Origin: Christiangramia gaetbulicola
GTDB lineage: Bacteria; Bacteroidota; Bacteroidia; Flavobacteriales; Flavobacteriaceae
NCBI RefSeq assembly: GCF_003054225.1
Contig: NZ_QBKQ01000002.1
Coordinates: 310,001-374,000, forward strand
DNA: 64,000 bases
Direction of reading: 5' to 3'
Positions 46,525 to 54,388 of this stretch are shown in pieces; the first letter of the stretch is position 1; the number at the start of each line of letters is the position of its first letter. The translations under genes were made by a program, and so were the position numbers. The notes under the pieces were generated by a model. The model saw nothing but the letters and a program-made list of their open reading frames with translations. It had not been told where the DNA came from and did no database searches.

Positions 46525-46956
46525 ATGAGTCAAGTTAAGCAAAATGACGCCGTTAAGGTACATTACACAGGAAAATTAGAAGACGGTCAGGTATTCGATA
46601 GCTCAGTAGAGCGTGGAGAACCTATAGAGTTCACTTTAGGACAGGGCCAACTAATTCCAGGTTTTGAAGAAGGTCTTATCGGTATGGAAGTTAACGAAAA
46701 GAAAACTATCAATATACCAAAAGAAGAGGCTTACGGAGAACCTAAAGCAGAGCTTATCCAGGAAGTTGAAAAAAGTCAACTGCCAGAAGAGCTTAAGCCA
46801 GAGGTTGGAATGCCACTAGTTTCTAAAGGACCTGATGGTCGTGAGATCAATCTTGTGGTAACAGAAGTTAAAGATGAAAGTATCGTAGTTGATGCTAACC
46901 ATCCATTAGCTGGTAAAGATCTTGTTTTCGATCTTGAAGTTGTTGAGATCAAGTAA
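46525..46956 (+). CDS. FKBP-type peptidyl-prolyl isomerase (SlyD/SlpA-like)
   Basis: 143 residues. FKBP motifs VHYTGKLEDGQVFDSS and IPGFEEGLIGM flank an inserted IF chaperone flap (residues ~75-120). It lacks the histidine-rich tail of SlyD. It accelerates proline isomerisation and aids folding in the cytosol. Monocistronic, with a strong terminator. Confidence 0.9.
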   Translation: MSQVKQNDAVKVHYTGKLEDGQVFDSSVERGEPIEFTLGQGQLIPGFEEGLIGMEVNEKKTINIPKEEAYGEPKAELIQEVEKSQLPEELKPEVGMPLVSKGPDGREINLVVTEVKDESIVVDANHPLAGKDLVFDLEVVEIK

Positions 46957-46976
46957 TTATCACACATAGAATAAGG

Positions 46977-47010
46977 AAAAGCCTGAAAGTTCAACTTTCG
47001 GGCTTTTTTT
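46977..47010 (+). terminator. terminator after the FKBP gene
   Basis: AAAAGCCtGAAAGT / ACTTTCgGGCTTTT stem with TCA loop and a T-run. Confidence 0.9.
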
Positions 47011-47101
47011 ATTATGAGCCTTATTGGTTAAGGTTTTTATAATTCTTTTCAGTTTCATCTTCTTGTTCTTAATTTAGAAGAAATCACTAAAAAATTAAAT
47101 T

Positions 47102-47512
47102 ATGAAGAGAAAAGGATCGGCCGTTTGGAAAGGCTCGTTAAAAGAAGGAAAAGGAACCGTTAGTCTTGAGAGCGGAGTTTTGAAGGATGCGCAATATTCT
47201 TTTAAAACACGTTTTGAGGATGGAAAAGGAACTAATCCTGAGGAATTGGTAGGAGCGGCCCATGCCGGATGTTTCAGTATGCAGCTTTCTGCATTTTTAA
47301 CTGAAGATGGATTTACTCCAGATAAGATCGAAACAACTTCTGAGATCACCTTTGAAGATGGTGAGATCACTAAATCTCACTTGATCCTTGACGCGGTTGT
47401 GCCGGGAATAGATAAGGACAAATTTGATAAGATCGCCAATAAGGCGAAAGAGAGTTGTCCTTTATCAAAACTTCTAAAAGCTGAAATTACGCTGGAATAC
47501 GACCTGAAATAG
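47102..47512 (+). CDS. OsmC/Ohr-family thiol peroxidase
   Basis: 136 residues. The two redox cysteines are in HAGCFSM (peroxidatic, near 57-62) and [11 protein letters not shown] (resolving, near 121). It detoxifies organic hydroperoxides. Its small size and the [16 protein letters not shown] signature match OsmC proteins. Its own terminator is shared with the convergent amidohydrolase-like gene. Confidence 0.9.
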   Translation: MKRKGSAVWKGSLKEGKGTVSLESGVLKDAQYSFKTRFEDGKGTNPEELVGAAHAGCFSMQLSAFLTEDGFTPDKIETTSEITFEDGEITKSHLILDAVVPGIDKDKFDKIANKAKESCPLSKLLKAEITLEYDLK

Positions 47513-47532
47513 GAGTAAGGAAATAAATAATT

Positions 47533-47571
47533 AAGGGATCCCAGGATTAATTCTTTGAGATCCCTTTTTTT
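47533..47571. terminator. bidirectional terminator between OsmC and the amidohydrolase-like gene
   Basis: AAGGGATC / GATCCCTT hairpin with T-run on the plus strand; the plus-strand arm is close to the 47547 end of the minus-strand gene. Confidence 0.7.
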
Positions 47572-48245
47572 AATTCCTTTAATGTATCGTACAAAGTTTT
47601 TTTCATCGCCTCATCCATTTTATCATCCTTCACCCACTTTTGATTTATCTCCAACTCAATCCCCATATATTTCTGCGGAAATAGTTTTCTTAAGCTTGTA
47701 GTAAAACCATCAGCCTTCCCCTGGTAAGGATAGTTGAACCGAACCCTGGTTTTTAAATTATTTTTCTGAATAAGCTGTTTCCATTCTAGGGAAACCATCT
47801 TCTCCTCTTTCCTTAGTGGATCATAAAGCAAACCTATGTCACAGTTACGTTCCTGTCCATCTAATACCGGGGTAAAACTATGTACAGAAATATGCAGCAC
47901 TTCGTTTCCTAAATCGATTAATTGAGAAATATCCTCCTCAACTTCCTGGCGATATGGAATGTAATAGGTATTCAGGATGTCTTGCTTTTCCTTCTCACTT
48001 AATCCTTTGCTGAATCTCGAAAAAAGATTTTTATGCCATAATGATCGGTTAGATTCTACCAGCAGTCTGCCAATTTCCTGATGATGGGTGACATCTGCCA
48101 GAATTTTCAATTCTCTGAAAAGATCATACGCCCCGGGATCATAAGCTTCATGGGTATTTAGAACTTCATTATCTGAAATGAAAAGCTCCCTGTATTTTTC
48201 CGGAATAGCTGGAAAAGCATGCTCACATGTTAGGACCAGTTTCAT
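47547..48245 (-). CDS. N-formylglutamate amidohydrolase-like protein (amidoligase cassette)
   Basis: 232 residues from the ATG whose ATGA overlaps the stop of the upstream GCS2-like gene by 4 bp. Motifs LTCEHAFPAIPEKYRELF, LHISVHSFTPVL (metal His) and MGIELEINQKW are typical of the NFGase fold. In a cassette with two amidoligases it more likely trims or hydrolyses an amide/peptide product than acts in histidine breakdown; no hut genes are nearby. Confidence 0.8.
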   Translation of the reverse strand: MKLVLTCEHAFPAIPEKYRELFISDNEVLNTHEAYDPGAYDLFRELKILADVTHHQEIGRLLVESNRSLWHKNLFSRFSKGLSEKEKQDILNTYYIPYRQEVEEDISQLIDLGNEVLHISVHSFTPVLDGQERNCDIGLLYDPLRKEEKMVSLEWKQLIQKNNLKTRVRFNYPYQGKADGFTTSLRKLFPQKYMGIELEINQKWVKDDKMDEAMKKTLYDTLKELKKGISKN

Positions 48246-49462
48246 GGCCGGAACATTCTGTTTTCCTGAAGACATTCCGCCAGCCTGGAATAGACCTTTT
48301 TGATATTTCCGTGTGAAAAATCACTTCTCAAGGCTTTCAAGATCCTGGTAGAAAGACTTCCGTTCTGGATAAGGAATTCAATATGGTTCTGCTGATCCTC
48401 GCTCAGCTTCCCTCCTACCAGTTCGTATAATCTTTTCCAGATAGCTCTTACATCGCAATCTTTCTGCAGGTCAAATATCGCCAGGTATTTCTTATCTGTT
48501 ATGAGCGTATTTTCAGCATTTTTAATTACTTCATCAAAGATCTTGAACAGATCATCCTCATGCCATGATTTCTGATCTTCCAGCGAAACCAGTTCTTCTG
48601 AAACCAGTAATTTCAGGGATTCAATAATAAATGCGGCGATCGCGATATCTGCGGAAGGATTTTCCTGGATATCTATAACCCTTATCTCAATGGCATTCCT
48701 GTCGAACCTGGAAATAGCGCCACGGGAGTTAAGGAAATGGTGATCCAGGATATTATCCGTATCAAAAGGCTTGATCGCTTCGGTGATAGGTTCAAAAATA
48801 GTTTTATAATAATCAGCTTTATTAAAGACCTGCTCGGGAATTACCTTTCCCGTCATATGCGGAATTTCCTTTTGATTGGTCTTGTAATAATGCATCCTGG
48901 CATCCTTATAACCAGTAAATTCACCGTCCAATACAGGCGAACTTGCTGACAGCCCGGGAATGATTGGTAGCAAAAGTCTTACCGCTGCATGTAATTTTTC
49001 AAATTCGGCGTCATCAAAGAATGGTAAATTAATGTGCATGCTCTGCACATTACTCCAGCCATGCCCCTTACAATCAAAGATCTTATTATAAAGAGCATAG
49101 ATCTTACTGTAATGATGCTGCCATAAACGGGTTTCGGTATGTGGATCCATAATTGGATGGGCCGCGGTTGGAAGCAGGCAGGTATCAAATTCTTCCAATA
49201 ACTGGTTCATCTCCTGCACGTTTTCAGCAAATAAAGCCGCTAAATTATCTATATCATCGGTAGGACCATTGGTCTTCATTTCAACCACGTGAGAAACCAA
49301 CTCATTGCTCCACTCTATTTTACCATTTTCAACATCAGAGGTAAGTGACCCATTTTTTTTGGTAAGGAGTTTATCCACGATAGGATTCACTTTTAAGTTT
49401 GATCTTTGAACCAGCATATATTCCAGTTCAATTCCATACACTTCAAAAAGGTGATATGCCAT
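48242..49462 (-). CDS. glutamate-cysteine-ligase-like (GCS2) carboxylate-amine ligase
   Basis: 406 residues. VYGIELEYMLVQR at the start, QSMHINLPFFDDAEFEKLHA near 140 and NAIEIRVIDIQENPSADIAI near 265-285 are typical for the GCS2 fold. It would form an amide or peptide bond using ATP. The ATG overlaps the TAA of the upstream ATP-grasp gene by one base, and its stop overlaps the next gene by 4 bp, so this is a tightly coupled operon. Confidence 0.85.
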   Translation of the reverse strand: MAYHLFEVYGIELEYMLVQRSNLKVNPIVDKLLTKKNGSLTSDVENGKIEWSNELVSHVVEMKTNGPTDDIDNLAALFAENVQEMNQLLEEFDTCLLPTAAHPIMDPHTETRLWQHHYSKIYALYNKIFDCKGHGWSNVQSMHINLPFFDDAEFEKLHAAVRLLLPIIPGLSASSPVLDGEFTGYKDARMHYYKTNQKEIPHMTGKVIPEQVFNKADYYKTIFEPITEAIKPFDTDNILDHHFLNSRGAISRFDRNAIEIRVIDIQENPSADIAIAAFIIESLKLLVSEELVSLEDQKSWHEDDLFKIFDEVIKNAENTLITDKKYLAIFDLQKDCDVRAIWKRLYELVGGKLSEDQQNHIEFLIQNGSLSTRILKALRSDFSHGNIKKVYSRLAECLQENRMFRP

Positions 49463-50916
49463 TATATTTTATTTTCCAGTCTGTTCTTTATTGCCGTTAA
49501 AATGTCCAGGTAAACCTGGTCACCGTAATATTCATCCTCAACCCCGGCATCTATGTTTGGATTATCGTTGATCTCTATGACCAAAGCCTTAGAGTTAACC
49601 TCTTTGATATCGATCCCATAAAGACCTTTACCCATTAATTTTGCAGATTTTATAGCATTCTTGAGGATCTTTTCAGGAACTTTTTCTATTGGCAGGCAAT
49701 CTGCATTCCCGTCCTGATCATCCTTTTTATCGGCATCCCAGTTATAGATCTGCCAGTGTCCCTTAGCCATGTAATATCTGCAAGCATAAAATGGTTTCCC
49801 ATCAAGTATACCAATCCTCCAGTCATAATCTGAAGGCAGGAACTCCTGCGCGATAACCAGATCAGATTTTTTGAGCATGGCATTCACCACCTCAAAATAT
49901 TCCTTTTCGGTCTCTGCCTTTTTTACACCAAAAGAGAAAGTTGAATCGGGAGATTTCAGCACAACCGGCAATCCTGTTTTACCTAAAACCGAATCTTTAT
50001 TGTCCTTATGAACAATGATCGTTTTTGGTGTTGGAATACCTGCATTCTCCAAAGCTTCAGCCATATATACCTTGTTACAGCATTTAAGAATAGCATCTGG
50101 ATAATCCACGGTGGCTATATCTTCCTGCTGCGCTTTCCTGGCAAAGGCATAGGCTTCATTGTTAACTTCGGTACTCTGCCGTATCAATAATGCATCGAAA
50201 GCCGATAGCCTGGAAAGATCTTTTGGGGTTATAATTTCAGTATAAAAGCCCATCTTTTCTCCCAGTTCAATAAATTTCTTTAAAGCCTTGGGATTACTTG
50301 GCGGCGCCACATCATCTGGTTGCACCAGGATCGCCAGGTCATATTCAAAATTACTGGTTCGTGGAGTATCATATCTTTTTTTGGCAAAATACTGTTCGGC
50401 GAAGACCAGCATGCTTTCTTTATGCTCTGCAGGGATCTCAGATTCAGAGATCGCTTTGATACTTTTAATATTCCATTTGGTGGTAAAATTGAATTTCACC
50501 CTTAAAAATGGAATTTGAAAATGACGAAAGAACATCGCACTTAATTCCCTATATTTTGCGGCAACGTTCTGCCCGAAATAAATACTCAGGGTAAATTCCT
50601 GGGATTTAATATTCTTTAAAGACTGCTGCAAGAGATCATCAAAATCTTCAGAAACGATCTTTACCAGCTTAGGTTCTCCAAGGTCAACGATATTTTTAAC
50701 GGTAGGAATTGCTAAATGTCCCCTAGCTTCGGCCAGAAGAGAAACATAATATCCTTTGGACTGATAGGAATAATCCTTGCATAAATTAAAGATCCTGGCT
50801 TTTTTGAGCGTAGAATACTCCGGATTGGTAAGGTAGTCCTTAGATGAAATCACCTTTAAATGTTCAGAAGATATCGTCCAGGTCTCAGGTTGGTTTACAA
50901 CAATATATTTATTCAT
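49462..50916 (-). CDS. RimK-like ATP-grasp ligase with N-terminal extra domain
   Basis: 484 residues. An N-terminal RimK-like domain (about 1-190; KSKGYYVSLLAEARGHLAI-like region) precedes the ATP-grasp core: VVLKSPDSTFSFGVKKAE (ATP/Mg loop), AQEFLPSDYDWRIGILDG, YGIDIKEV and VIEINDNPNIDAG (metal-binding Glu/Asn). It adds amino acids or similar nucleophiles to a carboxylate. First gene of the cassette with the GCS2-like and NFGase-like genes; the partner substrate is unknown. Confidence 0.85.
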   Translation of the reverse strand: MNKYIVVNQPETWTISSEHLKVISSKDYLTNPEYSTLKKARIFNLCKDYSYQSKGYYVSLLAEARGHLAIPTVKNIVDLGEPKLVKIVSEDFDDLLQQSLKNIKSQEFTLSIYFGQNVAAKYRELSAMFFRHFQIPFLRVKFNFTTKWNIKSIKAISESEIPAEHKESMLVFAEQYFAKKRYDTPRTSNFEYDLAILVQPDDVAPPSNPKALKKFIELGEKMGFYTEIITPKDLSRLSAFDALLIRQSTEVNNEAYAFARKAQQEDIATVDYPDAILKCCNKVYMAEALENAGIPTPKTIIVHKDNKDSVLGKTGLPVVLKSPDSTFSFGVKKAETEKEYFEVVNAMLKKSDLVIAQEFLPSDYDWRIGILDGKPFYACRYYMAKGHWQIYNWDADKKDDQDGNADCLPIEKVPEKILKNAIKSAKLMGKGLYGIDIKEVNSKALVIEINDNPNIDAGVEDEYYGDQVYLDILTAIKNRLENKI

Positions 50917-51031
50917 TAAACAGTAATATGTTTGTTCAAATGTAGATTAAAAATTTATCCATTTTTGGATTTTAAGTTTAGCTTAATAATAATTCTTACA
51001 TTCAGTCCTTTAATTTCAAAACCAGTTGAAA

Positions 51032-52318
51032 ATGAGACTTAAATTTACCGGGATCCTAATTTTAACAGGGCTTTTCACTCTTAATGCCCAGACTTCAGAT
51101 AAAGAACTTTTAGAAAAAGCCCGGAAGATTCATGAGAATGCGATCACTATAGACACTCATAACGATATTAATGTAAACAATTTTACCGAGGCCAAAAATT
51201 ATACGATGGATCTCGATACCCAGGTGAACCTTCCAAAATTGGAAAAAGGCGGAATAGACGTGAGCTGGCTAATAGTTTATACTGGACAAAAAGAATTGAA
51301 TAAAGATGGATACGCCGCCGCATATGAAAACGCGATCAGTAAATTTGAAGCCATCCACAAGCTTATCGACGAAATAGCACCGGATAAAATCGGATTGGCT
51401 ACAAATTCAGAGGAAGTAAGAAATCTTGTAAAAGAAGGTAAAAAAGTTGCCATGATCGGTGTGGAAAACGCCTACCCAATTGGGACAGATCTTAAGCGCA
51501 TCAAGGAATTCTATGATCGTGGTGCGAGATATATGTCACTTTCGCATAATGGTCACAGCCAGTTTTGTGATTCCAATACCGGTGAAGAAAACGATGATTG
51601 GTTATATAATGGCCTTAGTGAATTAGGAAAAGAGGCCGTAGCAGAGATGAACAAATATGGCATCATGATAGATGTTTCCCATCCAAGTAAAGAAGCGATC
51701 AAACAAATGTTCGAGCTTTCTAAAGCTCCTTTAATTGCTTCCCACTCCTCTGCCCGTGCTCTTTGTGATCATAGCAGAAATCTAGATGACGAACTTCTTG
51801 AACTATTTAAAATGCATGGAGGAGTTGTGCAAACAGTTGCTTTTAGTTCTTACCTGAACACAGAAAAGGATCATGCCTTCGCTGCTGCCACTAAAGAACT
51901 TTATGAAAATAAGGCAGAGGAAATGAATATCGCTATTCTTGAAGAAGATAGTATTGAACAATTAAGCCAGGCAGAACAGGACGATTACTACGAAAAAATA
52001 GATCAGCTAAAACTTGACGCAAAACCTGAAATAGAAGAACTTAAAAAGAAAGTAATTCCGGTTAATGTTTCAGATTTTGTAGATCATATAGATTACCTGG
52101 TGGAAAAGATAGGTATAGACCATGTAGGAATTAGTTCAGACTTTGATGGCGGCGGAGGAATCGATGGCTGGCAGGATGCGTCAGAAACCCTTAATGTCAC
52201 CATAGAGCTTGTAAAAAGAGGATATTCTGAAGAAGAGATCAAAAAACTTTGGGGAGAAAATCTGCTTAGAGTTCTAGATGAAGTGCAGGCCGTAGCAAAA
52301 GAAATCCAGAAGGCCTGA
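51032..52318 (+). CDS. membrane dipeptidase (peptidase family M19)
   Basis: 428 residues. The start is the ATG before RLKFTGILILTGLFTLNAQ, a signal peptide; a TTG two codons earlier is less likely. Metal/active-site segments: DTHNDIN (near 42), IGVENAYPIGTD (bridging Glu, near 150), SLSHNGHSQFCD, DVSHPSKE, ASHSSARALCDH and ISSDFDGGG. It hydrolyses dipeptides in the periplasm. It lies between the amidoligase cassette and the propeller gene. Confidence 0.85.
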   Translation: MRLKFTGILILTGLFTLNAQTSDKELLEKARKIHENAITIDTHNDINVNNFTEAKNYTMDLDTQVNLPKLEKGGIDVSWLIVYTGQKELNKDGYAAAYENAISKFEAIHKLIDEIAPDKIGLATNSEEVRNLVKEGKKVAMIGVENAYPIGTDLKRIKEFYDRGARYMSLSHNGHSQFCDSNTGEENDDWLYNGLSELGKEAVAEMNKYGIMIDVSHPSKEAIKQMFELSKAPLIASHSSARALCDHSRNLDDELLELFKMHGGVVQTVAFSSYLNTEKDHAFAAATKELYENKAEEMNIAILEEDSIEQLSQAEQDDYYEKIDQLKLDAKPEIEELKKKVIPVNVSDFVDHIDYLVEKIGIDHVGISSDFDGGGGIDGWQDASETLNVTIELVKRGYSEEEIKKLWGENLLRVLDEVQAVAKEIQKA

Positions 52319-53173
52319 TCATTTCAAAAACCGTATTTCTATAATATTAGGAGCACCTCCTAGACCTTCATTAGCAATAAATATTCGACCGGAAGGACTG
52401 AAGGCAATGCCCTCTGGTTGCGAGAATTCTTCTGGATCTAATAAATGTAATTCCTTGATTTTACCAGATTCCTTTAAGATGAGTATTTTCTGAAATTCAG
52501 CATCCAGGACATAAAGTTCCCCGGTAATGGGATGAAATCCTATATCTGACGGTCTTATCAATTTCCTGGGATTATTGGTACGTAAAACATCAAAGGCGGG
52601 ATCGTTATAATTTATCTTGATAACCGGCTCGTAGTCCAGCTTATTGGTTTTAGGATCAAAAGAATAGATTCCCTTATAATCCCCGCGGTTATCCAGGTTA
52701 CGTTCTTTCACCGCTAACCAAAGATCACCATCTTGAGTAGATGCCATTCCTTCAATATTATTGCGATATTCAAATTCCAGTTCGATCTCTTCAGCATTCT
52801 TTTCTGCAAGTTCGAGGCTTTTAATATTGTATAATTTCCCACTGCTTTCGATTACCCAAAACTCACCATTTAAAAATGTGAGAGCTTCATAATCTCCGGG
52901 AGGTCCGAATGTATATTGCTTTACAATGCTTTTAGAGCCAAGGTCATATATGAAAATGATTCCGTCTTCGTCCTGTATGCAGGCAATACGATCATCACTA
53001 ACCCAGTGTATGCCCGAGACCTCCTCCAGTTCTGCAGGTAGTTCCCATTTATTTAAGATCTCGTATGATATTGTGGCGTCATTAAAATCATAATCATTTG
53101 CCTCATATATGGCGTATATCACACCGGCTAGTACTAAAACCAACATAACGATACCTACAGCCCATCTATTCAT
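52319..53173 (-). CDS. SdiA-regulated-type beta-propeller protein
   Basis: 284 residues with an N-terminal signal anchor (VGIVMLVLVLAGVIYAI) and about five to six blades, for example EEVSGIHWVSDDRIACIQDE and PGDYEALTFLNGEFWVI, ending PEGIAFSPSGRIFIANEG. This matches the SdiA-regulated domain (PF06977-type) of unknown function. Convergent with the M19 gene; the stops abut. Confidence 0.75.
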   Translation of the reverse strand: MNRWAVGIVMLVLVLAGVIYAIYEANDYDFNDATISYEILNKWELPAELEEVSGIHWVSDDRIACIQDEDGIIFIYDLGSKSIVKQYTFGPPGDYEALTFLNGEFWVIESSGKLYNIKSLELAEKNAEEIELEFEYRNNIEGMASTQDGDLWLAVKERNLDNRGDYKGIYSFDPKTNKLDYEPVIKINYNDPAFDVLRTNNPRKLIRPSDIGFHPITGELYVLDAEFQKILILKESGKIKELHLLDPEEFSQPEGIAFSPSGRIFIANEGLGGAPNIIEIRFLK

Positions 53174-53395
53174 ATATAAAGTCTTTGAATCTAAAGTACA
53201 TTAATGAAGGGCGTAGACAAAAAGATTAACAATAATTTGAACCCCCGCTTCTTCCCTGGCAGCCTTTTCCTAAAATGCTGAAAATCAACTAAAAAGTTAA
53301 AAAGATGTTAAATAAGTACCTTTTATAACATAGTACTGTAACAGATTATTTTTCTGGTCGTCTATTAAATAGAAACAATCATTAAAACATCAATT

Positions 53396-53497
53396 ATGAG
53401 AACTTCATCAGTTAACACCAAGAGCAGAAAATCATTCATGAATACCGAAGCTAATGCCGGTTCCATGAGCATCCTAAGCAGAAGAAGATTCGCTTAG
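53396..53497 (+). CDS. tandem peptide gene copy 1 (33 residues)
   Basis: Peptide MRTSSVNTKSRKSFMN followed by TEANAGSMSILSRRRFA, ending with TAG TAG double stop. It is basic, hydrophilic and cysteine-free, without a signal peptide or TM segment. Differences from copies 2-4 are confined to residues 4, 6 and 10 plus synonymous codons. Not recognised. Confidence 0.75.
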   Translation: MRTSSVNTKSRKSFMNTEANAGSMSILSRRRFA

Positions 53498-53534
53498 TAG
53501 AATTAAAATTTATCAATCATCAAAATCATCAATT

Positions 53535-53636
53535 ATGAGAACTTCATCAAGAAACACCAAGAACAGAAAATCATTCATGAACACCGAAGCTAATGCCGGT
53601 TCCATGAGCATCCTAAGCAGAAGAAGATTCGCTTAG
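53535..53636 (+). CDS. tandem peptide gene copy 2 (33 residues)
   Basis: As copy 1 but with SRNTKN at residues 5-10 and AAC for Asn 16. It ends with TAG TAA. The rest of the protein is identical to copy 1, including the SRRRFA end. Confidence 0.75.
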   Translation: MRTSSRNTKNRKSFMNTEANAGSMSILSRRRFA

Positions 53637-53673
53637 TAAAATTAAAAATCATCAATCATCAAAATCATCAATT

Positions 53674-53775
53674 ATGAGAACTACATCAGAAAACACCAAG
53701 AGCAGAAAATCATTCATGAATACCGAAGCTAATGCCGGTTCCATGAGCATCCTAAGCAGAAGAAGATTCGCTTAG
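53674..53775 (+). CDS. tandem peptide gene copy 3 (33 residues)
   Basis: As the other copies but with TSENTKS at residues 4-10. Stop TAG TAA. Its protein is the same as copy 4, although the DNA differs at synonymous positions. Confidence 0.75.
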   Translation: MRTTSENTKSRKSFMNTEANAGSMSILSRRRFA

Positions 53776-53812
53776 TAAAATTAAAAATCATCAATCATTA
53801 AAATCATCAATT

Positions 53813-53914
53813 ATGAGAACTACATCAGAAAACACCAAGAGCAGAAAGTCATTCATGAACACCGAAGCTAATGCCGGTTCCATGAGCATCCTAAGCCGAA
53901 GAAGATTCGCTTAG
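53813..53914 (+). CDS. tandem peptide gene copy 4 (33 residues)
   Basis: Protein identical to copy 3. Synonymous changes include AAG for Lys 12, AAC for Asn 16 and CGA for Arg 29, so protein selection is plausible. Stop TAG TAG. Confidence 0.75.
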   Translation: MRTTSENTKSRKSFMNTEANAGSMSILSRRRFA

Positions 53915-53954
53915 TAGAATTAAAATTTATCATCAATCATCAAAATCATCAATT

Positions 53955-54089
53955 ATGAGAACTTTAGATAGCATGGTCCAGGATTTCGAAAGAAATAAAG
54001 AAGGTGGCATCACCCACCGCAGACCATTTCTTAATCTTAAACATTCAGCAGGCTATTTCAACTGGCACGAGAAAAAGTGTTATGCATAA
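53955..54089 (+). CDS. fifth peptide gene, diverged body (44 residues)
   Basis: Same spacer and MRT start as the four tandem copies, then MRTLDSMVQDFERNKEGG followed by a body with THRRPFLNLKHSAGYFNWHE and a Cys-Tyr-Ala end, stop TAA. The same frame then stays open from 54090 to a TGA at 54177-54179, with coding-like composition (for example VWFIDHDGLAEKFRSIRKYK). Either a stop has split a longer gene or the downstream piece is unrelated. Confidence 0.6.
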   Translation: MRTLDSMVQDFERNKEGGITHRRPFLNLKHSAGYFNWHEKKCYA

Positions 54090-54388
54090 CCGGTCGTCTG
54101 GTTCATCGATCATGACGGCCTTGCTGAAAAATTCAGAAGCATCAGAAAATATAAATCTACTTTGAACAGCCTATACTGAATTGAGAACTTCATTTATCGA
54201 TCCAAGCTGTATTTAGAAGCCGTTGGATCGCAAACAAATAAACATCTGCCAAATGAACAGTTATAAAACCTAGCCGGTAAACCAATGTTTACCGGCTATA
54301 ATTTTTGGTTAAAAATGCATTAAAATAAGCTTAAAATTGAAAGCTCTAGGATAAACATTTGTTTATTTGCAGCATTTACCCTGAACAA
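54090..54388 (+). other. region after the peptide array: hairpin, remnant-like start and terminator
   Basis: The gene-5 frame continues to 54179 after its stop codon. A TTG at 54181 begins TTG AGA ACT TCA, resembling the repeated ATG AGA ACT TCA start, but stops after 11 codons. CGATCCAA (54198-54205) pairs with TTGGATCG (54223-54230). The terminator is listed separately. The rest up to the PBP start holds no other gene. Confidence 0.6.
54271..54306 (+). terminator. terminator after the peptide array
   Basis: Perfect 12-bp stem TAGCCGGTAAAC / GTTTACCGGCTA with CAAT loop and TAATTTTT tail. It should end the peptide transcript and isolates it from the PBP gene. Confidence 0.75.

Larger units (their letters stand above)
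53396..53914 (+). repeat. tandem array of four 139-bp units with 33-codon peptide genes
   Basis: Units start at 53396, 53535, 53674 and 53813, with 139 bp between consecutive starts. Each unit has one 33-codon gene plus a near-identical ~37-base AT-rich spacer rich in CATCAAT/ATCATCAAAATC. The next unit (fifth gene, 142 bp further) has the same spacer and MRT start but a different body. CRISPR is excluded because the repeats are coding, long and few, and lack constant-length unique spacers. Confidence 0.95.

Noticed and set aside
53396-53955. Array could be CRISPR
   Set aside because: Units are 139 bp with coding frames and no variable equal-length spacers; no cas genes nearby.
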